DNA from: Paenibacillus chibensis
GTDB taxonomy: Bacteria > Bacillota > Bacilli > Paenibacillales > Paenibacillaceae
DNA length: 64,000 bases
Direction: 5' to 3'
Assembly (NCBI RefSeq): GCF_004001045.1
Contig: NZ_BIMK01000007.1
Location: 310,001-374,000, forward strand
Of this stretch, positions 1 through 9,197 are shown piece by piece. Every line of letters starts with the position of its first letter. Within the stretch, counting starts at the first letter, position 1. Below the pieces are notes generated by a model. The model ran no database searches. It saw nothing but the letters and a program-made list of their open reading frames with translations, and was not told the origin of the DNA. Both the position numbers and the translations under genes were made by a program.

Positions 1-111
1 TACCATTTCGGTTACGGAGCTGCCATTGGCGTACTGATTTTGATCGTTTCACTCATTACAACCATTATTTTGCAGCGTTTAATGCGCCAGGAAACTATTG
101 AAATCAGCTGA
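1..111 (+). CDS. Sugar ABC transporter permease (MalF-like), C-terminal fragment
   Basis: Only the last 36 codons are inside the window; the frame is open to base 1 and stops with TGA at 109-111. The residues form a hydrophobic final membrane helix followed by a short charged tail ending QETIEIS. It lies 26 bases before a MalG-type permease on the same strand, which is the usual order of the two membrane subunits in a CUT1 sugar importer, so a MalF-type permease is inferred mostly from context. The substrate-binding protein would lie upstream, outside the window. Confidence 0.7.
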   Translation, partial: YHFGYGAAIGVLILIVSLITTIILQRLMRQETIEIS

Positions 112-137
112 TTTTGAAATAGCAGGAGGAACAATTT

Positions 138-983
138 ATGAAATCAGGCGGTTTAAATCCAATCTTCAAAATTATATTCTATGCCATACTGATCATCTGG
201 GGTTTATCGGTGCTTTATCCCCTGCTCTGGACGCTGCTTGATGCGCTTAAGAACAATGATCAGTTTTTCCGTAAAATGCCGTGGTCCTTACCGGACATTC
301 CGCTATTATGGAGCAACTTCACGTATGTATGGAGCGAGTTCAGCTTTGACAAGTACTTCATGAATTCCGTTGTCGTCACGATAGGCTCGACTTTTCTCGG
401 ACTGTTCCTGGCTGCAACAACGGCCTACGTACTGGCCAGATACCCGTTCAAAGGCAGCAATCTGCTGTATCTGATCTACATCGCGTCCATGATGATACCT
501 TTCAGCCTTGCGCTGATCCCGCTTTTCTTCTTGCTCAATTCCATGCACCTGACCAACTCTTCCTTGGGTCTGATTCTCGTGTATGCATCCACCTTGATCG
601 CCTTCGGCATCTTCGTGTTGGTCGGCTTTTTCAAAAGCTTGCCCAAGGAGCTTGAAGAAGCAGCCGCGATTGACGGTGCATCGTATTTCGGTATTTTCTT
701 CCGAGTGATGCTGCCGCTATCCCAGCCAGGCCTGATCACGGTTGGAATCGTCAACGTGCTGAATATTTGGAATGAATACATTATCGGTACCATTCTGGTC
801 AACGATCCGGTCCATTACACCCTGCCTGTCGGAATCGCCATGATGCAGGCGCAAATGCAATACCGTACGGAATGGGGGCCTCTGTTTGCCGGACTGCTGA
901 TTACCATGGTTCCGGTACTCGTCATCTACATGTTCTTCCAGCGTCAAATCGCAAGCGGAATTACGGCAGGTGCCATCAAGTAG
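138..983 (+). CDS. Carbohydrate ABC transporter permease (MalG family)
   Basis: 281 aa, normal length for the CUT1 MalG-type inner subunit, with about six membrane helices. The cytoplasmic EAA loop that docks the ATPase is visible at about residues 171-195 (ELEEAAAIDGAS, then a Pro-Leu-Ser-Gln-Pro stretch). A GGAGGA ribosome site lies 8 bases before the ATG. It follows another permease end (1-111) by 26 bases and is followed by a hairpin terminator, so it is the last gene of a sugar-uptake operon. No ATPase gene is linked here; CUT1 systems in Bacilli often use a shared MsmX-like ATPase (family knowledge). The sugar cannot be told from the permease. Confidence 0.92.
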   Translation: MKSGGLNPIFKIIFYAILIIWGLSVLYPLLWTLLDALKNNDQFFRKMPWSLPDIPLLWSNFTYVWSEFSFDKYFMNSVVVTIGSTFLGLFLAATTAYVLARYPFKGSNLLYLIYIASMMIPFSLALIPLFFLLNSMHLTNSSLGLILVYASTLIAFGIFVLVGFFKSLPKELEEAAAIDGASYFGIFFRVMLPLSQPGLITVGIVNVLNIWNEYIIGTILVNDPVHYTLPVGIAMMQAQMQYRTEWGPLFAGLLITMVPVLVIYMFFQRQIASGITAGAIK

Positions 984-1028
984 CCGACATTCAGCTGACT
1001 AGGCTAGCCACGAAAACACAACCAAACA

Positions 1029-1070
1029 AACCTTAGTCTGGGCGTTTCCATACTAAGGTTATTGTTTTTT
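1029..1070 (+). terminator. Rho-independent terminator of the permease operon
   Basis: Nine-base stem AACCTTAGT / ACTAAGGTT followed by a T-rich run (attgtttttt), 45 bases after the permease stop. Confidence 0.85.
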
Positions 1071-1119
1071 GGAAGAATGATTTACATTTTTCTCCATGAC
1101 CAAAAGGGAGCGGGCAACA

Positions 1120-2340
1120 ATGTCTAACGATATTCGAAAGCTGCTAATCATGAACATCATCAGCTCCATTATCTCCATCTACATAGCCATTTTTGTCAAC
1201 TTGTATATTTGGGAATCCAATCATGGCATCGGTGAGGTTTCGCTTTATAATCTGTCCATGTACATATGCTGGGGGCTGTCGTTTGCGTTTGCCTCGAAGC
1301 TCGTCAGCCGATTCTCCATCCGGGTGCTGCTCGCTATATCGGCCTGCTGCGGGGCAGCGGCCTTCCTTTATTTGATGACTGTCCACCTGGACAGCCGGCA
1401 CTTATGGATTACGCTGCTCGGTATTCCGGTGGGCATGATGTTCGGGTTCTCCCAATCCTCCCAAAACCTCGGGATCGCGATGCAGGGGAAGGATCACGAG
1501 CTGGCCCCCTACTTTGCCGCAGTCAATATCACGTCGCAGGCGCTTAATATGGCCGTTCCGATTTTATCCGCCGCGGTGATTCAAGGGTTCGGCTATAATG
1601 GCTCCTTTATCACGATGCTGATCTTCATCACTGTGATGCTGATTTATTCAGCCAAAATGCCGCGTATTCTCCTTCCCGCCCAGCTTTCGGCTGACAAGAC
1701 CCGTGAACCCATTTATACGCTTGGCTTTCGGAAGGCCTTCAGCTATCCGGGTGCTAAATGGGTGCTGCTTTCGCTGCTTGCGGCAGGCATCTTCATGCAG
1801 TTCCAAAATTTATTCGCACTGCTCTTCACTTTTTCCGTCACGCAGAACAAACTGCTGATCGCGCTGCTGAATTTATTGTATACCCTGTGCTCGCTGCTTG
1901 GGCTGTGGTTGTACCGCCGAATCAAGTTCAACGAGATGCGCTGGCTGTGGATCGGCTCGGTACTGCTGGCTCTCGGCTTTGTGATCGCACTACTGCATGT
2001 ACCGGTCATGCTAATCCTGTCCAACGTGCTGACGTCGATCGGCATGTTCTATTTCTCCATTGTATGGAATGCGCAGCAGTTCAAATATATCAAGCATCTG
2101 GACCCGGCGACGAAGAGTACTTTTCTCGTCTGGCGGGAATGCACCCTGGTGTTCACCCGCTGCCTGCTCCTGAGCCTGACGTTCTCGCTCACCGAAATGC
2201 GGGGGCTGGCGTTCGGCGTGATCGTATTCATCACGATTGCCTGCCTGTTCGCCATACCGGTCTTTCAGAGCCTTGCCGGCAGGGAAAACAGCAAATGGGA
2301 GAAAATCCAGGCTGCGGGCACCGACCAAATGACTTTGTAG
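1120..2340 (+). CDS. MFS transporter, unknown substrate
   Basis: 406 aa with about twelve hydrophobic helices, the size of a major facilitator permease. The first in-frame ATG is at 1096 but has no ribosome site; the ATG at 1120 has AAAAGGGAG nine bases before it and was chosen. The sequence has a sparse basic loop (KLVSRFSIR) after the second helix where the MFS motif A usually lies, but not a classic motif, so the subfamily is not clear. It stands alone between two terminators. A drug or metabolite exporter is as likely as a nutrient importer; I do not assign a substrate. Confidence 0.85.
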   Translation: MSNDIRKLLIMNIISSIISIYIAIFVNLYIWESNHGIGEVSLYNLSMYICWGLSFAFASKLVSRFSIRVLLAISACCGAAAFLYLMTVHLDSRHLWITLLGIPVGMMFGFSQSSQNLGIAMQGKDHELAPYFAAVNITSQALNMAVPILSAAVIQGFGYNGSFITMLIFITVMLIYSAKMPRILLPAQLSADKTREPIYTLGFRKAFSYPGAKWVLLSLLAAGIFMQFQNLFALLFTFSVTQNKLLIALLNLLYTLCSLLGLWLYRRIKFNEMRWLWIGSVLLALGFVIALLHVPVMLILSNVLTSIGMFYFSIVWNAQQFKYIKHLDPATKSTFLVWRECTLVFTRCLLLSLTFSLTEMRGLAFGVIVFITIACLFAIPVFQSLAGRENSKWEKIQAAGTDQMTL

Positions 2341-2440
2341 GAGCGGAAATCATTTTAAAACGTCTAGCGACATACTTTCACAGGCGACAGACCGCGCTTA
2401 GGGGATGTTTTGCTTGCGAGGTCAGGAAAACATTATAAAA

Positions 2441-2490
2441 AAAAGACTCCCGCCCGGGATTAAATCTTAAACCGGGCCAGGGAGTCTTTT
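2441..2490. terminator. Convergent bidirectional terminator between MFS and MCP genes
   Basis: Long stem AAAAGACTCCC-GCCCGG / CCGGG-C-GGGAGTCTTTT with A and T runs on both sides. It can serve the plus-strand MFS gene and the minus-strand chemotaxis gene; the TAA of the latter sits inside the loop. Confidence 0.85.
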
Positions 2491-4508
2491 AATATGCCGG
2501 AAAGGACCTGAAGCTTTTTAGATAGTTGAACGAGACCCGAGCTGATGCCTAGCTGCTCGCTGCTGAGCGAAGCCACCTCTTCGGAGGTTGCCAGCGATTG
2601 ATCCGATACGATGCTGACGCCAAGCATGGCATCCGAGAGCAGCAGCTGGGATTGTTCCAAATCGAGAATCGAGCTGTTCACCAGCTTCAAGCGGGTCATC
2701 AGTTCTCCCATCTGGGATCCGACCTGGTTAAAAAGCTTATCGGCATTCCTCACCGAAGAAATTTGCTGCATAAAAATCGGTCCGGAATCGTTTAAGACCT
2801 GCGCCGTTTCCTCGATATCTTCCTGAATCGCCTCCGTAATCTGACCTACCGCATCCACCGACCGCTTAGCCTGCTCCGACAGCGCCCGGATTTCATCGGC
2901 CACGACTCTGAAGCCTTTGCCATAGCTTCCCGCTCGGGCGGCTTCAATCGTAGCATTCAGGGACAGGACATGGGTCTGCTTCATCAATTGCGTCAAAATA
3001 TCCAGCACATCGGATATGGACTTGGTACTGTCCTGCAGCTTCTCAACCTTGCCGGTAATGGAGCCGATCCTCTCTTCCATATCCTCTGTTTTTTGAATCA
3101 ACTGAAGCATGTATTCGGTTCCTATCCGGCTCGTTCCGTCCACGTCCTCTGCCAGATTCTGCATCTCCTTGCTGGTCTGAACGAGCATTTCCGTCTGTTC
3201 CCGGGAACGCTGCGCCAGGAGTTTTCCGCGTTCCGCATCGCTTGCGAGCCCTTCACCGCCCTTAGCGATATCCGCTGTCGCGGCTGCGATCTCCTTCGCC
3301 GTTTCTTCCGTGTTCAGAGATACATGCGACAGATCGCTTGCCATCGCAAGCATTTCCGCGGCGGATTTTCCCGTATGATGCACGAGGTCGGTTAAATGAA
3401 CCATCATTTCGTCAAAGCTTTTGCCGACCTGGCCGATCTCGTCCGTCGAAGTCGCGTTGGTGCGGACCTGAAGGTTTCCGTCAGCTCCCTGCTTCATCAG
3501 ATCGCGCAGATGGCTGAGCGGTTTGCCGATCATACGGGCTATCAGCCAGCCGAGCAGTAAGGCGAGGATGAAGGCCGAGCCGAGCACCCATAACATGGCC
3601 TGAAAGATGAGCCTTGTCTCCTTGAGCATTTCACTTACGGGAATCGTTCCGATCGTAAACCATCCATTGGTTTCGGATTTGGCCATCACGACGCGTTTGC
3701 TCTTGTCCGGCGTCAAAAAGGAAAATTCAGGCTTGCTCATTCCTTCCGGCGGCAGCGTCACGTCTGAAGCTTTGCCTACTTGTGAAGATGCCTTGCTGTA
3801 TATGATTTGGTTTTGGGGACTGATTACCTGAATGCTGCCCCCGGCACCCATACGTACATTCTCAACCTGTTCTTTGATGGCAGCGAGGTCAATATCGATA
3901 AGAATTACGCAGTAGCCTTGCGCTACTCCTTCTCCGGATATGACTCTGCCAAGCGTGATGGTCGGGTTCGTATTCCGGTTTCCTTCCAGATTATGATCGA
4001 TCCAGACGGATTGTCCGCTGCGCTGCACGATCATCTTGAACCATTCTTCATCTCCGTAATTTTTACTTGCCAAAAGTCCCGAACGCGTCGGAACGATGGT
4101 GCCGTCCATCTCCAGTACTTCGATGGAGGTGATGTACGCATCCGAGAACATGTAGGATTGCAGAATCGTATCCAGATTATCCGCAAGCTGCGTATATTCT
4201 TCCGGCTGATCCTTTTTCTCTAACATTTCCAGAATCGTATTCTGCATCGTCTTGTCCACCATCATCTGCAGCAAAATCTTATCAAAGGAATTGTACAAAA
4301 AATCGAGCTTTTGGCTCGTTTGCAGGGCGGTCTCCTGATATGCGCTCGTGACTTCGCGCTCCAGCGCCCTTTTGGATATTTGGTACGACACCACGCCTGT
4401 GACCGCCACAAAAGCAAGAATGGCAGCGATAGTCATCAGCGCAATCTTCGTTCCGATCGACCGCAGCGGATTCCAGCGGAACGGCTCCCTCAAATGTTTT
4501 TCTTGCAT
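2460..4508 (-). CDS. Methyl-accepting chemotaxis protein (dCache-HAMP-MCP)
   Basis: 682 aa transmembrane chemoreceptor. A first membrane helix (about residues 21-42) is followed by a large outside region of about 260 residues, consistent with a double Cache ligand domain, then a second helix (about 300-325), a HAMP linker and the MCP signalling rod. The conserved hairpin tip region is recognisable (NATIEAARAG, then VVADEIRALSEQAKRSVD). It would pass ligand occupancy to CheA/CheW at the cell pole. Start has GGGGG eight bases before ATG. It is transcribed alone, without other che genes nearby. The ligand cannot be deduced; Cache receptors commonly bind amino acids or organic acids. Confidence 0.95.
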   Translation of the reverse strand: MQEKHLREPFRWNPLRSIGTKIALMTIAAILAFVAVTGVVSYQISKRALEREVTSAYQETALQTSQKLDFLYNSFDKILLQMMVDKTMQNTILEMLEKKDQPEEYTQLADNLDTILQSYMFSDAYITSIEVLEMDGTIVPTRSGLLASKNYGDEEWFKMIVQRSGQSVWIDHNLEGNRNTNPTITLGRVISGEGVAQGYCVILIDIDLAAIKEQVENVRMGAGGSIQVISPQNQIIYSKASSQVGKASDVTLPPEGMSKPEFSFLTPDKSKRVVMAKSETNGWFTIGTIPVSEMLKETRLIFQAMLWVLGSAFILALLLGWLIARMIGKPLSHLRDLMKQGADGNLQVRTNATSTDEIGQVGKSFDEMMVHLTDLVHHTGKSAAEMLAMASDLSHVSLNTEETAKEIAAATADIAKGGEGLASDAERGKLLAQRSREQTEMLVQTSKEMQNLAEDVDGTSRIGTEYMLQLIQKTEDMEERIGSITGKVEKLQDSTKSISDVLDILTQLMKQTHVLSLNATIEAARAGSYGKGFRVVADEIRALSEQAKRSVDAVGQITEAIQEDIEETAQVLNDSGPIFMQQISSVRNADKLFNQVGSQMGELMTRLKLVNSSILDLEQSQLLLSDAMLGVSIVSDQSLATSEEVASLSSEQLGISSGLVQLSKKLQVLSGILKDSLARFKI

Positions 4509-4761
4509 CGGCTAGTCCCCCTATATGACCCTATGCTGATATGAATGGCATAATATTACTATATAGGTCTTCATAGGGACTCTCTATGGATTATCTTCTT
4601 CATTTTCTCGAAATTATTCTCTTCCGTATCCGTCACAGCATCGTAAACATCTTTTCAAAGATCGGGAACAACAGGTTAGGAATGAGATGATCAATCCATG
4701 TTCGAAAACGATTAATTATTTGACGAATTGCCGATAATTGTAGGGTTCCATACTTTTTAAG
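4509..4761. other. Intergenic region with no gene seen
   Basis: AT-rich spacer between the divergent MCP gene and trhO. No ORF with a ribosome site, hairpin or known RNA was recognised. A TATTAT on the minus strand near 4551-4556 could be part of the MCP promoter but lacks a convincing -35 partner. Confidence 0.5.
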
Positions 4762-4791
4762 TTGACTATGCCTTGCAGGTTCATCTACAAT
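4762..4791 (+). promoter_or_regulatory. Sigma-A-type promoter of trhO
   Basis: TTGACT at 4762-4767 and TACAAT at 4786-4791 with an 18-base spacer. The implied leader before the trhO start is about 115 bases. Confidence 0.6.
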
Positions 4792-4912
4792 ATATAAGGA
4801 AAAAATGATGGCGTATTCTCACAAAAGACAGCTGTTTTTGCGAAAAAAGTCATTGTGCAGACCGGCACAGAATCATGAAGCTTTATAAATTAACAAGACA
4901 GGTGAAGAAATA

Positions 4913-5812
4913 ATGACAGCATCCAAAGATTATCGTATTTTGCTATATTATAAATTCGTCCACATTCCCGACCCCGAGCAGTTTACAGCGGAGCACCTGC
5001 AGTATTGCAAGGATCTTGGTGTCAAGGGACGCATTCTGATCGCTGCGGAAGGCATTAACGGAACGTTGTCCGGAACCGTGGAACAAACCGAGAAGTACAT
5101 GAACGACATGAAGGCCAATCCGTTGTTTGCGGATACGGTGTTCAAAATTGATGAGTCCGAAGGACACGCATTCAAGAAAATCTTCGTGCGCCATAAGAAG
5201 GAACTGGTTACTTTCCGTTACGAGGAAGAGCTTGACCCGAACGTGATCGGCGGCAAGCGCTTGTCCCCGGCTGAATGGCATGAAATGCTGCAAAGAGACG
5301 ACGTTGTCGTCATTGACGGCCGTAACGATTATGAATATGAAATCGGTCATTTCCGCGGCGCCATCCGTCCGGATGTCAGTTCATTCCGCGAGTTTCCGGA
5401 ATGGATCCGCAACAATATGAGCGAGTACAAGGATAAAACGGTTCTTACCTACTGCACAGGCGGCATCCGCTGCGAGAAGCTGACCGGCTTCTTGATCAAG
5501 GAAGGCTTCCAGGACGTCTCCCAGCTCGAGGGCGGCATCGTCACTTACGGCAAGGATCCGGAAGTGAAGGGTCATTTGTGGGACGGCAAATGTTATGTAT
5601 TCGACGAGCGCATTTCGGTGCCGATCAACCGCACGGAAGAAGACGTGGTCATCGCCAAATGTCTTCACTGCGGAACGACGGAAGACCGCTATATCAACTG
5701 CGCGAACCCGGTATGCAACAAGCAGCATGTATGCTGCACGGATTGCGAAGAAGAGCATCAGTCCTTCTGCTCTGACGAGTGCAGAGAAGCTGTAATGGCA
5801 GTGAAGGCGTAA
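4913..5812 (+). CDS. trhO: tRNA uridine(34) hydroxylase, rhodanese family
   Basis: 299 aa. TrhO (formerly YceA/YbfQ) catalyses oxygen-dependent formation of 5-hydroxyuridine at wobble position 34 of certain tRNAs, the first step to mo5U/cmo5U (family knowledge). An N-terminal ferredoxin-like region is followed by a rhodanese domain at about residues 125-215 with the active-site loop TYCTGGIRC (Cys181). The C-terminus has the Cys-rich cluster typical of the longer TrhO form (KCLHCGTT, then [17 protein letters not shown]), probably metal binding. AGGTGA lies eight bases before ATG. Monocistronic: own promoter upstream, hairpin downstream. Confidence 0.93.
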   Translation: MTASKDYRILLYYKFVHIPDPEQFTAEHLQYCKDLGVKGRILIAAEGINGTLSGTVEQTEKYMNDMKANPLFADTVFKIDESEGHAFKKIFVRHKKELVTFRYEEELDPNVIGGKRLSPAEWHEMLQRDDVVVIDGRNDYEYEIGHFRGAIRPDVSSFREFPEWIRNNMSEYKDKTVLTYCTGGIRCEKLTGFLIKEGFQDVSQLEGGIVTYGKDPEVKGHLWDGKCYVFDERISVPINRTEEDVVIAKCLHCGTTEDRYINCANPVCNKQHVCCTDCEEEHQSFCSDECREAVMAVKA

Positions 5813-5833
5813 CGGCTTCACTTTGAAGTTAAC

Positions 5834-5882
5834 AAGCAGGCGTATTCATTCCAGAATTCATGGGATGGGGCGCCTGCTTTTT
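5834..5882 (+). terminator. Terminator after trhO
   Basis: Stem AAGCAGGCG / CGCCTGCTT with a 28-base loop and a short T run, about 20 bases after the trhO stop. Confidence 0.7.
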
Positions 5883-6159
5883 GGTATAGCTTCAATCGAC
5901 GCTTATGAGGACGCTGCGCGATCTCATCATTTCCTTGGGCGCATTCAGGATGCTTATTATCGGCGCTTCTGGGGACGCTGCGCGGTCAGACGATGCTTCC
6001 ATCGCTGTTGCCTCCGAATGTTCTTGAACTATTTAGCTGACGTTTACATTCGGAGGCAAAGGCGAGCGCTTCGCTTGTGCGCATTCGTCTGTCCGCTCCG
6101 CTTGGGTTGTGCGATCTCGTCATTTCCTTCAGCGGATACCGCTCTAAAATAGAATTTTG
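5883..6159. repeat. Non-coding region with short direct and inverted repeats
   Basis: No convincing gene: the plus-strand frame here has no ribosome site. Visible repeats are a 19-base direct repeat with one mismatch (GCGATCTCATCATTTCCTT at 5918-5936 and GCGATCTCGTCATTTCCTT at 6111-6129), two copies of GGACGCTGCGCG (5909-5920 and about 5963-5974), and a perfect 13-base inverted repeat TTGCCTCCGAATG / CATTCGGAGGCAA (6008-6020 and 6047-6059, 26-base loop). This could be a degenerate intergenic repeat element. Confidence 0.5.
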
Positions 6160-6198
6160 AAACGGCATGGGAAACAGCCCTGTGCCGTTTATTTTTTT
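6160..6198 (+). terminator. Hairpin with T run
   Basis: Stem AAACGGCA / TGCCGTTT followed by ATTTTTTTG. It is far from any gene end on the plus strand, so its transcript may come from the repeat-bearing region or be read-through from trhO. Confidence 0.6.
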
Positions 6199-6410
6199 GT
6201 GCAAGCAAGGAAAAAAAAGCTTACAGCACACATAGCGAAGATATCCGCTTGAAAAATGTTAATGGAAACCGAATTATGCTACTCTGTAGACGAAGCTACC
6301 GTTATATTCAAAGCGGCGTGAGGGATCCCCCATTATTCAGGTAGTGCAGAAGACGATCGGTTCTGCGGCGTGTGTGAAAAGGGTGTTTCGCCCGTCAAAA
6401 GGAGGCCAAG

Positions 6411-7367
6411 ATGAACGAAACAGCATTAGAGCTTCAGTTATTTGAGAACATAAAACCTGAGATAACATCGTTCTGTTACAGAATGCTGGGATCTATCGAT
6501 GACGCTGACGATGCTGTTCAGGAAACCTTTATTCGTGTTTGGCAAAGTTGGCATTCATTCAGGCAGGATTCCTCATTCAAAACATGGGTTTATCGTATTG
6601 CATCAAATTTATGCCTGGACAAGCTAAGACAGTCCAAACGCCGCACGCGTCCCGTTGACCTATCCGACCCAGCGGTATTCATCGTTGAACTCGGCGAAAA
6701 GTTTCCTGACTCCGCTTGGATTTGGCCTGCTCCTGATTTCTCGGGGAGTCCGGAAGAAATTTTCATTCGCAAAGATACCCTCGAACTCTGTTTTATTGCA
6801 CTATTACAGATCTTACCCCCACGTCAACGTGCGGTTCTTATTTTGAAGGATGTATTCGAATGGCCCTCCAAGCAGATCGCAGAAACTTTAGGAATATCGT
6901 CGGCAGCGGTTAACAGCGCCCTGCAAAGAGCCAGAGAAACGATGGACCGAGCGAAACTGCATTCTAACGAGTATAGTATGATGGATGTCGAACCTGATCG
7001 CGAGCTGCTATCACGGTATGTGGAAGCCTTCGAACAATTTGATATCAATGCGCTGGTAGCGTTATTTCATGAGGAAGGCCGTCTCTCAATGCCTCCTTTC
7101 GCAATGTGGGTACGCGGCAAAGACGATTTGTTCAAGTTTTTTGCGCTTACACGCTGGCATTGTGAGGGCTCCCGGTTTTTGCCGATTACGGCGAATGGGG
7201 GTTATCCTGCTTTCGCACAGTATGTGCCAAGCGGTGAAGACTCCTGCCTGGTACCCTGGGGTATTCACATGATTGAAATAAAGGACAAGCAAATATATCA
7301 CGTCCAAAATTTCATTAACACAAAATTATTTTCCAGATTTGGGCTTCCTGCACAAATACACCGATGA
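6411..7367 (+). CDS. ECF sigma factor with C-terminal SnoaL-like domain
   Basis: 318 aa, much longer than a minimal ECF sigma (about 180). Region 2 is seen at about residues 15-85 (FCYRMLGSIDDADDAVQET, then SFKTWVYRIASNLCLDKLR) and region 4 at about 125-185 (PPRQRAVLILKDVFEW, then AETLGISSAAVNSALQRARE). The last 120 residues resemble the SnoaL-like fold found on ECF41/ECF56-type factors, where it acts as a built-in regulator instead of a separate anti-sigma (family knowledge). GGAGG lies five bases before ATG. The next gene is 75 bases downstream on the same strand and may be a target or partner. The region looks AT-richer than its neighbours. Confidence 0.9.
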   Translation: MNETALELQLFENIKPEITSFCYRMLGSIDDADDAVQETFIRVWQSWHSFRQDSSFKTWVYRIASNLCLDKLRQSKRRTRPVDLSDPAVFIVELGEKFPDSAWIWPAPDFSGSPEEIFIRKDTLELCFIALLQILPPRQRAVLILKDVFEWPSKQIAETLGISSAAVNSALQRARETMDRAKLHSNEYSMMDVEPDRELLSRYVEAFEQFDINALVALFHEEGRLSMPPFAMWVRGKDDLFKFFALTRWHCEGSRFLPITANGGYPAFAQYVPSGEDSCLVPWGIHMIEIKDKQIYHVQNFINTKLFSRFGLPAQIHR

Positions 7368-7442
7368 ATATCGCTATCTAATTTCGTCTAAATAAATGAG
7401 AAACAAAATTACGATTTTCAAAGATAGAAAGGACGATCATTC

Positions 7443-8030
7443 ATGCGTAAAATCATTCTATTCATTCACAGTACTTTGAATGGAGTTGTCACTGGCGACC
7501 CAAGTGCGGACAAAACCGACTGGGCGGCCTGGAGAAATAGCGCCGGGATTGAGGAAGGTTCTCAGTATCTATTAAAAATTTTCGAGACAGCGGATACCAT
7601 TTTGCTTGGCCGCGGAACCTACGAAGACCTCTCTAGAAAATGGCCGAATACTCGAGGCTCGAGTCTGGGTGATAAGATAAACAACGCCCACAAACTCGTT
7701 GTAACAAGCGCCCGCTCACACGAAAATCTAAAATGGGGAGAATTTGAAGCTCCAAAACAATTGACTGGCAGTAATATAGAAGAGCAAATTAAGGACCTAA
7801 AAAATGGTGACGGTGGCGACACTGTTATTTTCGGTAGCCCAACGCTCGTGCGATCACTTACAAACGCAAATCTTATTGATGAATATCAGATCGTCATGCA
7901 CCCGGTTGTGGTCAACGTAGGTGAGCATTTGTTTGACAATCTTAAAGAACAGAACAAATTCCATCTCGTGGACGTCAAAACATTTAAGGTGGGTTCCCTC
8001 TTGGTAACCTGCAGACCAGCTAAAGCTTAG
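7443..8030 (+). CDS. Dihydrofolate reductase family protein (RibD C-terminal-like)
   Basis: 195 aa. The sequence follows the RibD-C/DHFR-like fold: a start like RKIILFIHSTLNG, the motif TILLGRGTYEDLSRKWP, a VIFGSPTLVRSL segment near residue 130 and the NLIDEYQIVMHPVV segment. Such stand-alone proteins bind NADPH and reduce small molecules; most are uncharacterised, and this is not the housekeeping folA. AAAGGA lies nine bases before ATG. It lies 75 bases after the SnoaL-tailed sigma factor and is probably cotranscribed. Its middle part is clearly AT-rich compared with the rest of the window, hinting at transfer. Confidence 0.85.
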   Translation: MRKIILFIHSTLNGVVTGDPSADKTDWAAWRNSAGIEEGSQYLLKIFETADTILLGRGTYEDLSRKWPNTRGSSLGDKINNAHKLVVTSARSHENLKWGEFEAPKQLTGSNIEEQIKDLKNGDGGDTVIFGSPTLVRSLTNANLIDEYQIVMHPVVVNVGEHLFDNLKEQNKFHLVDVKTFKVGSLLVTCRPAKA

Positions 8031-8300
8031 CTCAACCGGGCAGATCATTAGTGTCAACACGAACAGTTTAAACACAGCACCGACAGGCCGCTCACCTAAT
8101 CCGGGCCATCTTTGGCGAGTAATCGATACCTCGGTAGTTCTTGATACGATTGCGTAGATTATAAAACAATAATTTCACAGCGGACGGCCGGATTTTATTT
8201 CTCTCTTGGACGAAAGCTAACGTGGTTGTGTTTGTTTCCAAGGGGGTTCGCCACACACCTTCACCTACTTATCAAGTCCTTTTTTTCTTTTTCGTGCAAA
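8031..8300. other. Intergenic region with no gene seen
   Basis: About 270 bases after the reductase gene without a supported ORF, repeat or RNA; it ends in the hairpin at 8301-8340. Confidence 0.5.
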
Positions 8301-8340
8301 AAAAGAGCGGGCTATCTTTTCGATAACCTGCTCTTTTCTT
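8301..8340. terminator. Bidirectional terminator
   Basis: Stem AAAAGAGCGGGCTATC / GATAACCTGCTCTTTT (one G-T type mismatch region) with A and T runs on the two sides. Placed between the plus-strand reductase gene and the minus-strand ATPase gene. Confidence 0.8.
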
Positions 8341-8397
8341 GATGTTTGAACCGGAGCCCTATATTGGCATTGCCTGCAAGGGGAAGCCTTTTGGCGT

Positions 8398-9156
8398 TTA
8401 CGTCTCTTCCTCCAGCAAAATATCCAGCATCTGCTCGCGATTGTTCATCATTTTTCTCGTAATGATGTAATGGTCGGTATCCTCCAGCTCCACCCGGCGC
8501 ATACCACTTTCGTCCAGCTGCCAGATTTCGGCGTTCGGATACGACATCAGAATCGGCGAATGCGTCGCGATGATGAACTGTGACTGCTTACGCACCAGCT
8601 GGTGCATCCGCGTCAGCATCGACAGCTGCTTTAACGGCGACAGCGCGGCCTCCGGTTCATCCATCAAATACAGCCCCCGGCCGCCAAACCGGTGCAGGAA
8701 CGTCGCGAAGAAGCTTTCGCCATGGGACTGCTCATGCAGCGATTTGCCGCCGTAGGAATCTTTTATGAATGGTCCGCCGCCCTCGGCATCCATCTGGTCG
8801 ATATTCGTTGCAACGTTATAGTAGCTTTCCGCCCGGAAGAAAAAGCCATCCCTCGGCCGCATCGCGCCTCTGGCTAACCGCAGGTATTGATGCAGCTCCG
8901 AATGCGATGCCTGGGTTTCGAAGGTAAAGTTCAGCGTTCCTCCTTCCGGGTTGAACCCCCATGCGATCGCCATCGCTTCCAGCAGCGTGGACTTGCCCGA
9001 ACCATTTTCTCCGACAATAAAGGTAACCGGCTTTTGAAATGAAAGACTGTAAAAGTCATGAACAGCCGGCAGACTGAAGGGATACGCGCGGAAGGAAGGC
9101 ACTTCTTCCCTTTTCAGCATCATGCTCCGCAAATATAAAGAACGTGCGTCCAGCAA
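8398..9156 (-). CDS. AAA family ATPase (SMC/ABC-like), function unknown
   Basis: 252 aa from the TTG at 9156. A longer frame begins at an ATG at 9192, but AAAGGAG lies 11 bases before the TTG and inside that extension, so the TTG is preferred. Walker A is GENGSGKST, the ABC-type signature region is near QSHGESFF, Walker B is LYLMDEPEAALSP, followed by an H-loop (ATHSPILM). These are single-domain predicted ATPases of the same class as the ATP-binding part of OLD/RecF-like proteins, often annotated as putative toxin-like or DNA-repair ATPases without proof. No partner nuclease gene is adjacent, so a role in defence is not supported. Monocistronic. Confidence 0.85.
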   Translation of the reverse strand: MLDARSLYLRSMMLKREEVPSFRAYPFSLPAVHDFYSLSFQKPVTFIVGENGSGKSTLLEAMAIAWGFNPEGGTLNFTFETQASHSELHQYLRLARGAMRPRDGFFFRAESYYNVATNIDQMDAEGGGPFIKDSYGGKSLHEQSHGESFFATFLHRFGGRGLYLMDEPEAALSPLKQLSMLTRMHQLVRKQSQFIIATHSPILMSYPNAEIWQLDESGMRRVELEDTDHYIITRKMMNNREQMLDILLEEET

Positions 9157-9197
9157 GAGTAGATCCGCTCCTTTCGTGATCGAGCCTGGCATGCCTA

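Noticed and set aside
5823..6152. 109-codon ORF after trhO
   Set aside because: Lies over the trhO terminator and repeats, no ribosome site, Cys/Arg-rich unlikely protein.
8398..9156. Defence system based on the AAA ATPase
   Set aside because: No nuclease, reverse transcriptase, TIR or other effector gene is next to it; neighbours are housekeeping genes with their own terminators.
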